A stretch of DNA of 61,526 nucleotides from an uncultured Eubacteriales bacterium (lineage in GTDB: Bacteria; Bacillota; Clostridia; Oscillospirales; CAG-272). Positions 34,401 through 40,053 of this stretch are shown one piece after another; position 1 is the first letter of the stretch; each line of letters begins with the position of its first letter. The translations under genes were made by a program, and so were the position numbers. A model generated the notes under the pieces. It had not been told where the DNA came from. It did not search any database and saw only the letters and a list, made by a program, of their open reading frames with translations. The DNA is taken from the NCBI GenBank assembly GCA_905210485.1, contig CAJLXA010000005.1, positions 1 through 61,526 of the forward strand. The letters are read 5' to 3'.

Positions 34401-37350
34401 TATGCCGGTCGGCGGTATCGCATCCCCCGTCGGCAACTATGAAAATACGACAGTAGGCGGTGGCCTGAACTACAACCAGAACGGTTGGTTCCTCCGCGGA
34501 GGCAGTACGGTGTATTTCTCTCTCACCGTTCCCGAAGACGGACAGTATGTACTGAAAATGCTCGGTTGCGGCTATGTTGCCACCATTTCTCTGAAGAGTA
34601 TGGACGAAGAATTTCTTTCAATGCATGCCTATGTAAATGACATTGTCGGTGTTTCCACATCGACTATGCCGTTCACGCTCGGCACGCTGAATCTGAAAGC
34701 CGGAACATATACTGTGGCGTTGAATGTAGCGGGTGGTTATTTCCATGCCAACATGTTTATACTCGACAAAGCAGCAGAATATGATTCTGAAAACTTTTGC
34801 CGTGTTACACGTGATAATTTTGAAATGGATCCCAACACAGGCGACTACAGGTTGTCTTACAATGTTGTCGGCAAGTTGACAAACGACAATTATATGATTG
34901 AGCGGCTTACCGTCAGTGGCGAAGACGCAAGCGGTACGTTCAGTGAAACCTTTGAAAAAGTACGTACTGCCTTTGAAACCGCGAATCTTTTCACCGGGAC
35001 GCGTGTGGGACTGAAATCCATGACGCTGACGTATCAGCTACTTGATGGCGACAGGGTTATCTACGCTGCAGAACCATTGGTTTACAGCCGCAATCAACTG
35101 AATGTAATGTTCGTGTCGGATATGCATTATACCGGTACGGAGTTGAGTCAGGAAATCTATTGGTCTTTGAAAGACGCCACGCAGGAAAAAAATACGCTTC
35201 GTGATTTTAACTATGCTACTTCGCAGTGTGAAAATTACGGTCAGATAGCGGATAGGAAATTGCAACGTCTTGTCGACGAAATTGTGAAAAAGTACGAAAA
35301 CGGCGAGTTGGATATTGTTTTCATACTTGGTGATGCTTCCAATAACGAATCCTGTTACGAGCAGTTTCAGACGGAAAATGTGCGGTATCAGAAGAAGCTG
35401 AATAACAATCAGACAAATCTTGCAAGTTCCATGGATGAATTCTGGGATAGTCCGCTTAATGTCAACTATCTTCTGAAGAAACTCTTCCTTGAACAGCTTT
35501 CAAAAAAAGGAATTCCATATTTTCTGGCCAACGGCAACCACGATTATTCGTATTCCTATAACAAGGAACAGACCGATCTTGATTACACGCCGTGGGAAGA
35601 CCTGTTCCATTATGCGGAACTTCTCGGTCACAAGACGGAGGCAGACAACGGTTCGTATCTGCATGACGCAAACGGCAACTATGTTCATTATGAGGATTCA
35701 GACAGCGTACATTATCTTGTACGCATTATTCGCCGTGAAGGAAAGGTGAAAATCTTGTCTTCTCTCAGCGAAACCGCTCTGGAGATTTTCAAAGAGACAC
35801 ATAAAGATGACGGTAATTGCTATGATTTCTACGTATCCGAAGACAGCGTGACCGAAAATGATGAACTTGTGGCTTCGTTCGTTATGGTGAACGGATTCCG
35901 TTTTGATACTTTTGATTACTATACAAAAGTCGGTGTTTTTGATGGAAACTACAGCGGGCAAACGATCCGTTATGAAAAAATCCGCAAGGATTTCACCGAA
36001 AATATGCTGGAAAGAAGCAAGGATTATAAAAACGTTTATTTGCTCGGACATCTGGTCAGTTCAGTCGACGTTCTCGAACTGATTGATAAGTATGAAAACA
36101 TCAAGGCCATTTTTTCCGGAGACGTGCATAACGAAGAAGTGAATGCTGTAGGACCGATCAACAATTTTGTCGACGGTCAGAATGTCACTGTTTTCGATCT
36201 TGACTATTATTATCAAGAGGATGGCACGGCGGATAATCAGTACTATTATTGCCGAGGCGGCACCAACAGCTACGGAAACCGCGTATGGAGTGATTTTATG
36301 CGCCATCCGAACAGCTATGCCATGATGGAAATATGCGGCGACACCGTTTCACTTTTCCAACGTGTCCACTATTCCGGTTTTTATGAAAACGGGTTGATGA
36401 CGGTATCTTCCGGCCGCTTGGCGGGTAGCGATATCCGATATGCGCGCGCTGTGGCAGACGCCTCCCGATTTGCGGCGGGTGAACATCTTTACGTCATTGA
36501 AAAAGATGGAAAATCCTTGTTGCTCCGCAAAGATGATCTTGATTCTTACGGGTTTACGGAAAACAGTAGCGGCGTACGCAAGGTTTATGTCGGTGGAGAT
36601 GTAGTGAATGCCGGTACTTCTTATCGCAATCTTTGCCTGTCCTATGAAAAAGGAAAATATAATACGCCGAGTTATCGGATAGATCTTTCCGGCAATGTGT
36701 ACGATCTTTCCGGCGTTCCGCTCGGTAAAACAGTTACGCCTTCCGATTACAACGAAGGAACTTCCGTTTCCATCGACGGGGTGAATTACTATATTTGCGG
36801 CAAGAGTGGCGGTGTTTACGGTCACTATCTCTATGATGAAAAAGGCGACTATGTGTTCCTCGATAAAAATGACAGTCTTGTTTTCTATGCCGCTCGTGAA
36901 AAAGACGCGAATTACGTTGAAGCAAGTATTCAGGAAGAAATGAGCATCCAAAACAAGAAACAGATAATGTACAGCGGTCCGTATCAGAGACGTTGGTATT
37001 ATGAAAACTCGGAATTCGGGTTTGTCGATATTCCTGTAGACGAAAACGGCAAACTTGTTGATGGAACGTATACAGACCTTTATGTCACGGATGCTGATAC
37101 CACCCAAAAGAGATACGGTGATTTTCATGCCGTATCGGGCGTGTATACACCTGAAATTGTTGTGCGCAATGGTAAAATTGTAAAAGGTGAAGGTTGGTGC
37201 CGATTCTCCTATATCGCCGACTACACATATGCCGATGGCACGGTCGTTGATAAAGAAAAACTGAAAATTGACTACGATGCAAACGGTAATATTGTATACG
37301 GTATCTATATTCCGGAAACCGTATTTGCCGAACAAAGTATTGTGCGGTAA
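28402..37350 (+). CDS. Giant secreted protein with SGNH hydrolase and metallophosphoesterase domains
   Basis: This is a 2982-residue exported protein. A signal peptide (about 1-25, ending A-A-A-E-E) follows a GGAGG ribosome-binding site. Residues about 30-1480 are repeated beta-sandwich, carbohydrate-binding-like modules. An SGNH/GDSL esterase domain (about 1485-1720) has Ser1497 in I-G-D-S-Y, the G-R-N-D block and the D-I-S-H pair (Asp1694, His1697). A second copy of the sandwich module (about 1720-2230) leads to a calcineurin-like metallophosphoesterase domain with Asp2240-His2242, a G-D block, G-N-H-D (2378-2381), G-H (2549-2550) and G-D-V-H (2573-2576). The C-terminal 300 residues are unassigned. 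I see no LPXTG, SLH or transmembrane anchor. It may remove acyl and phosphoryl groups from glycans (inference). Confidence 0.85.
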   Translation: MKKKLFISVIVMFLFALLAVFPAAAEETAYTADDILAYKGLAARTIGDDPGIRSLYTVNKKAVAYFENQGYTVAYGAVMAVARNGETVYFNSARNLTVTLSEGVFVQNHGAVITMYNDGKVYGIYNANGTDYADFSYTTIFNGKKYMTADFLTGAELCYAGFTALTKDGVTEIYYDYAEGERFGREDAVYGVATSLGELSDYFLNVYRDTEFSEKSRYAEVSLLRRVVSIVGINVTNDEIQYINNEKTTIGGTDGLTEKTFVIEGTGSQNGISFSVNNARRGYYSVQLRATNNALETSDVVISVNGRLYTQRILKNQTLESDNLAVSKSDGFRDTMKFHVLLDEGKNDIQMYVANGTNKNPIGIHALRFLMEAEIGEKDVLLSGVTALDTALTDTANEGFGDFYKENSTTLGGENVKTAFTRGKDLYYKISVPAGGYYRVVSLAVSGNVGSTLTTSFLQNGTVVQKTALPITAGMNNGSSLAHQYYDCGVVALDRGDYTLKMTNGSNLAVSSVALIRENAEEQQPVTTFDIKAASGLLSDGTAVGTLSDGYTVFLSKNQTLSFSVDIEVPGLYLLQGKYNTNGGKIQYIYLKSDKQTAHALESRLNPNGTNTAYNTNEDFLVNDRSTEFVLDPDTMGYVYLTKGTHKLTFSHSGNGIDGLGLGNLRLSLVTDLTDGVYISADKNTAIVTGGNVTQNYTSRILDTRNEGAVIAFDFTPSDSGIYNALMPLISRTGHVIGFKVYEKASPENVVCDKTVTIPDPKDIGFSSGRTGGIYGLGCSSSPIETAMAENISLSGSTEYTVEVKLVTGSLLAFTDIHFSLQKKIVSTENVEKYKPDFTNGAIKSNATADENVENMFVSKPILVKKAGTTLYFQASGARLGYADGTTFAVAVCEPTKAGYIIDGEATSAWNIRGDSGTKTGGGNIAYTITTKTDNTVLILSAKASEAAGLYVSYTGDADNVETADIRNVDFDSATLAASAVFGSSEAASVTVTAQGKNGTVYALLYDKGDALIGVKTAEKTKYGQSFIFTCDDIAGTVASVRVFMVSDTTSLSMITDTLLLRADGEKVLPRTVFTVTKAYLSCVGGDENAFVVRSSDMTGKGTVTTLSNGEKLLTKGSTNYITFTVDAPVAGFYKIDMKYERCGGYIEYFKGYNLTYKDFTNSYGESRFGLWNDAHDATAQTDEDYAVSDAVRYGVFDGEAEMYIYLVAGENELKFFFTSGKNTKMAIDSMRFSPVPSYTADTDAVLMPTDKITTPVGDYKNTLVNSNLKNNGWFLRGGSTVYFSLSVPTDGKYSLSALGCASGATVRLTSTEASFLPIAATLDGTLGTSTSTMPFTLGTLNLKAGTYTVALNVTGSYFHANMFMLKKIADYDENGTFLVERTGFDVNTKDGSFRLTYKVTGKAPSGNLGLKETVSVEGVETVNNTATPFQYTLTSIRDAYETKYTFTGAARTGFKSMTLVYRLYDGDTVVYESAPYSCVSHYDDLDGLTAVVIGDSYFDDPAVQPNMWIDLLKQEYNLTLYNHAYSGSTVSNSKELISNTAHSGYGKETIAQNPMCERFDGGAPRQMPQCEPDIVLFDAGRNDFWRGAALGTLYLEGTTELNMDTTTFYGAVNYTIAKLREFYPNAIIMTFTCYNHAETNSATGHTQVEFGEAMLAASEANGITCFSNLDESVTGVHMDDSAFRAEYCKTANDISHLNAKGMAMVYPTMVKFVGETYRANAPTRISSSEAVFGDSTVAAVSATYSGMENGIAFALAYDKGESLIGVSEQEKTQYSQEMQFTFPEMTGSAASFRLLLLKDKLDYENLVRPRILTPTGVQILSINAFTVSHDYLAAIGGDKNAFVVHASDMAAKGAVITLINGEKLLTKGSANYITFNVNAPVAGFYKIDMKYERRNGYIQYFKGYNLSYTPWSGKGNAESRFGDYDNAQDAEAETDEDYAISDAARYGVFDGIGEMYIYLAAGENELKFFFISDKNTKMAIDSMRFSLVVGYAVDNDTILMPVGGIASPVGNYENTTVGGGLNYNQNGWFLRGGSTVYFSLTVPEDGQYVLKMLGCGYVATISLKSMDEEFLSMHAYVNDIVGVSTSTMPFTLGTLNLKAGTYTVALNVAGGYFHANMFILDKAAEYDSENFCRVTRDNFEMDPNTGDYRLSYNVVGKLTNDNYMIERLTVSGEDASGTFSETFEKVRTAFETANLFTGTRVGLKSMTLTYQLLDGDRVIYAAEPLVYSRNQLNVMFVSDMHYTGTELSQEIYWSLKDATQEKNTLRDFNYATSQCENYGQIADRKLQRLVDEIVKKYENGELDIVFILGDASNNESCYEQFQTENVRYQKKLNNNQTNLASSMDEFWDSPLNVNYLLKKLFLEQLSKKGIPYFLANGNHDYSYSYNKEQTDLDYTPWEDLFHYAELLGHKTEADNGSYLHDANGNYVHYEDSDSVHYLVRIIRREGKVKILSSLSETALEIFKETHKDDGNCYDFYVSEDSVTENDELVASFVMVNGFRFDTFDYYTKVGVFDGNYSGQTIRYEKIRKDFTENMLERSKDYKNVYLLGHLVSSVDVLELIDKYENIKAIFSGDVHNEEVNAVGPINNFVDGQNVTVFDLDYYYQEDGTADNQYYYCRGGTNSYGNRVWSDFMRHPNSYAMMEICGDTVSLFQRVHYSGFYENGLMTVSSGRLAGSDIRYARAVADASRFAAGEHLYVIEKDGKSLLLRKDDLDSYGFTENSSGVRKVYVGGDVVNAGTSYRNLCLSYEKGKYNTPSYRIDLSGNVYDLSGVPLGKTVTPSDYNEGTSVSIDGVNYYICGKSGGVYGHYLYDEKGDYVFLDKNDSLVFYAAREKDANYVEASIQEEMSIQNKKQIMYSGPYQRRWYYENSEFGFVDIPVDENGKLVDGTYTDLYVTDADTTQKRYGDFHAVSGVYTPEIVVRNGKIVKGEGWCRFSYIADYTYADGTVVDKEKLKIDYDANGNIVYGIYIPETVFAEQSIVR
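31300..32838 (+). repeat. Internal duplication in the giant gene, copy A
   Basis: About 510 codons preceding the SGNH domain are repeated at 33553-35092. Copies share long stretches of protein identity (for example the Y-G-V-F-D-G-x-x-E-M-Y-I-Y-L segment) and 45 consecutive identical bases (32215-32259 against 34480-34524). Confidence 0.85.
33553..35092 (+). repeat. Internal duplication in the giant gene, copy B
   Basis: Second copy, placed before the metallophosphoesterase domain. The protein thus reads as two module-plus-enzyme halves. Base-level identity suggests a fairly recent duplication or gene conversion. Confidence 0.85.
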
Positions 37351-37361
37351 AGGAAGAAAAC

Positions 37362-39002
37362 GTGGAAATTAAACTGATTCATTCTCTTGAAAAAATATTG
37401 CGTAATCATGAGCCGATGCTGACAGAAGAAAACGGAATAATGCTGGCAAATGAAGTCTATCATTTTCAGATAGCGATTCTTCTTGACGGGTCTTCCACTC
37501 TTCACGGCTGCCGTGTGGTGATGGAGGGCGCTCTTACGCCCTTCATCACATTACGGGATGAAGGATATGTTTCCTGTGCAACCGCGTCCGAGTTCCGTGA
37601 TGACGGATATATCAACGACGGCTATGGGGTTTTCCCTGACATTTTACGTCCTTTCGGTAATTTAGGACTTGTTTTACGCTCACGCGAATGGCATGCCGTT
37701 TGGGTAACGGTCGGAGCAGGAAAACCCATACCACCCGGAAAGTACGAAACAACTTTTCATATTCTAAAAAAGGACGGTACGCTTCTCGGCAGCGTCAGAC
37801 ATAAACTGAAGGTGCTACGTATACGGTTGCCGGAAACGGATCTCAGGATTACCGACTGGATACATTATGATTGCATTGCCGCACGTCATGATGTGCGCGT
37901 GTTCAGTCGCCCGTTTTATCGCATTTTTCGGCAATATCTTCGCTCTTATATATGTGAAGGCAACACCATGCTGTATGTTCCGCTTTTCACACCGCCGTTG
38001 GATACCGAGGTGGGGACCGAACGCATGACCGTGCAACTTGTTGATGTTTATGAGGAAGATGGCGGCTATCGCTTCGGATTTGATAAACTGCGCAGATTTA
38101 TAAGGTTCGCTTTAAAAGAAGGCGTGCGATATTTTGAATTTTCGCATCTTATCACACAATGGGGCGGAAAAGCTTGTCCGAAAATTGAAATACACACCGC
38201 AAACGGTGTAAAAAACATGTTTGGTTGGGATGTACCGTCGGACGATCTTCGATATTTTCGTTTCCTCGACGCTTTTCTTCCGGCGCTTGTTCGGGAAATA
38301 CAGGAACTCGGCATTGCCGACGTGTCTTATTTTCATCTGACCGACGAACCGACCGAGAAAAGTGTGGACATATACAAGAAGTGTCGAGAATTGCTCAAGC
38401 TTCACATCGGCGATCTGCCGATTATGGACGCGCTCGGCGTATATACCTTTTATGAAGAAGGACTTGTCGATACACCCGTACCAAGTATCGATGTATTCCC
38501 GCGTTTCAGAGACAATAAGGTGTCGGAAATGTTGGTATATAACTGCCTCGGACAGGCGGGACATAACCTGACCAATCGGTTTATTGCCATGCCGTCTTAT
38601 CGCACGCGCATACTCGGTATGATGCTGTACCGGGCGGAGGTAGCGGGTTATCTTCACTGGGGATATAATTTTTATAACTCGGCGCTGTCGCTTGAAAAGA
38701 ATCTTGATCCTTATGCGGTTAACGATGCCGGCGGAGCATTTCCACCCGGCGATGCATTTATCGTATATCCCACGGCGGACGGCGTGCTGTCGTCTCTGCG
38801 ATATGAAACGGTACGGGACGGATATCAGGATTATCGCGCACTGATGCTTCTTGCGTCTGCTGTCGGAAAACCGCGAGTGTTCAGCATGTTGGACGATTTC
38901 GGCGTGCGTAATTTCAACGAATATCCGGACGCCCCCGCTTGTTTTATTAAATTCCGTGAAACAATTTATCATGAAATAGAAAGCGTATATTCCAAAAAAT
39001 AA
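37362..39002 (+). CDS. DUF4091 (glycoside-hydrolase-like) protein
   Basis: This is a 546-residue protein without a signal peptide. The N-terminal ~160 residues form a beta-sandwich-like region; the rest has the (beta/alpha)8-barrel-like layout of DUF4091, with the conserved segments Y-F-H-L-T-D-E-P and a C-terminal S-L-R-Y-E-T-V-R-D-G-Y-Q-D-Y-R-A-L block. The Asp-Glu of L-T-D-E-P is the likely catalytic pair by analogy to barrel glycosidases. The substrate is unknown. The start is GTG with AGGAAG upstream, 11 bases after the giant gene, so both are in one operon. It may process intracellularly what the giant protein releases (inference). Confidence 0.82.
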   Translation: MEIKLIHSLEKILRNHEPMLTEENGIMLANEVYHFQIAILLDGSSTLHGCRVVMEGALTPFITLRDEGYVSCATASEFRDDGYINDGYGVFPDILRPFGNLGLVLRSREWHAVWVTVGAGKPIPPGKYETTFHILKKDGTLLGSVRHKLKVLRIRLPETDLRITDWIHYDCIAARHDVRVFSRPFYRIFRQYLRSYICEGNTMLYVPLFTPPLDTEVGTERMTVQLVDVYEEDGGYRFGFDKLRRFIRFALKEGVRYFEFSHLITQWGGKACPKIEIHTANGVKNMFGWDVPSDDLRYFRFLDAFLPALVREIQELGIADVSYFHLTDEPTEKSVDIYKKCRELLKLHIGDLPIMDALGVYTFYEEGLVDTPVPSIDVFPRFRDNKVSEMLVYNCLGQAGHNLTNRFIAMPSYRTRILGMMLYRAEVAGYLHWGYNFYNSALSLEKNLDPYAVNDAGGAFPPGDAFIVYPTADGVLSSLRYETVRDGYQDYRALMLLASAVGKPRVFSMLDDFGVRNFNEYPDAPACFIKFRETIYHEIESVYSKK

Positions 39003-39102
39003 TTCCATTTATGAATCTTTGCGATTCCAGTAATGTAAATCGTGATTGACATTATATGCGATAATTCACTGAGATGTGGAACTGTTTCAGATAAGAATAA
39101 TG

Positions 39103-39147
39103 AAAACCGCCGTCCAAACCCATGGGTTCAGACGGCGGTTTGTTAAA
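39103..39147 (+). terminator. Terminator after the giant/DUF4091 operon
   Basis: AAACCGCCGTC pairs with GACGGCGGTTT around an inner AACCCATGGGTT palindrome, followed by a short T-containing tract. It lies about 105 bases after the DUF4091 stop. Confidence 0.7.
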
Positions 39148-39149
39148 GA

Positions 39150-39560
39150 AGAAAACTTATCAGCAAACAGACGTTTGCAACATCGGATATTGCCTTTGTT
39201 CGGTTACGACAGGTTGGTTATACATAATTTCTCTGCCTCTTTCAAAGTTTCGGCGCCTTCAAAGCAAAATCGCCGTAACGCCTTATATCTTCGATAGATA
39301 TCCCGCAACCTTTCGGGCGCTTTATGTCTATAAGTCAATTGTCGGATTCTTCATCGACCACGCGACGATTTTTGCCGTCCTTTTACGCGTAAAAGGTTCA
39401 GGTCGGTATAGCAGTGAATCGTGCGCCCGCTCATTTATAGGATTTTGATTTTCTGCAATCCGGATACCAATCGCCTTGCGGTGATTAAAAGAAAGAATAC
39501 AGAATGACATGCTTGCCAATTTAGGAAAAAATTGAAAAATGAGAAAAAATGCCCAAAACG
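39150..39560. other. Region with no recognisable gene
   Basis: Several short overlapping open frames (63-108 codons) exist on both strands. None has a Shine-Dalgarno or a recognised family, and no inverted repeats typical of an insertion sequence were seen. It may be a decayed gene or a non-coding RNA region. Confidence 0.4.
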
Positions 39561-39565
39561 AAGAA

Positions 39566-39600
39566 AAACTCGCTTGAACCTCAAAAGTTCAAACGAGTTT
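39566..39600 (-). terminator. Terminator downstream of tRNA-Ser
   Basis: AAACTCG-TTGAAC and GTTCAA-CGAGTTT form a hairpin with a 7-base loop right after the tRNA 3' end; the minus strand continues with TTTTTC. Confidence 0.8.
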
Positions 39601-39604
39601 CACT

Positions 39605-39695
39605 TGGCGGAGAGACAGGGATTTGAACCCTGGAACCGGTATTGCCGGTTACACGATTTCCAGTCGTGCGCCTTAGACCACTCGGCCATCTCTCC
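39605..39695 (-). tRNA. tRNA-Ser (anticodon GGA)
   Basis: This is a 91-base gene including an encoded CCA. The acceptor stem is GGAGAGA / TCTCTCC (39689-39695 with 39609-39615), followed by discriminator G. The anticodon loop CTGGAAA gives anticodon GGA, which reads UCC/UCU. A long variable arm (ACCGGCAATACCGGT) marks a class II tRNA, and the T arm has GGTTCAAATCC. Its promoter (39709-39737) and terminator are present. Confidence 0.97.
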
Positions 39696-39708
39696 GTGTG
39701 ACTTTTAA

Positions 39709-39737
39709 AGTATAGCACAACTTCTTTGAAAAATCAA
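39709..39737 (-). promoter_or_regulatory. Sigma-A promoter of tRNA-Ser
   Basis: TTGATT (39732-39737, minus strand), 17 bases, TATACT (39709-39714), ending 14 bases before the mature tRNA. Confidence 0.75.
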
Positions 39738-39953
39738 GGGTTTTTTGAAAAAAGCGGAATTTTTTTCTGCAATGCCACATTTTTCAGGAATTTTTTCGGT
39801 ATTTCCTATCCGGAAGGGAAGCAAATTGAAAACCCGATGCAATTGAAGCCGGCGGTTTTGGCCGGTATCTGTGCTGAAAATTTACATGATGATTTACAAC
39901 AATTGCACAAGCGCAAAAAGTGAAAAAACTGTGACATATCTGTGCATTCATTA

Positions 39954-39982
39954 TTGACAAAATCAGGGGGAACTGCTATAAT
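39954..39982 (+). promoter_or_regulatory. Sigma-A promoter of the 980-residue membrane-anchored protein gene
   Basis: TTGACA (39954-39959), 17 bases, TATAAT (39977-39982). Confidence 0.88.
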
Positions 39983-40053
39983 ATATATGTATATGTAAAT
40001 GTAGTTTTTCTACAAACGGGTGAAAATTCCGTAATACAACAGGAGAAAATCTT

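Noticed and set aside
39076..39448. Small genes in the gap before tRNA-Ser
   Set aside because: Two overlapping frames share the same DNA, with no ribosome-binding site and no recognisable product.
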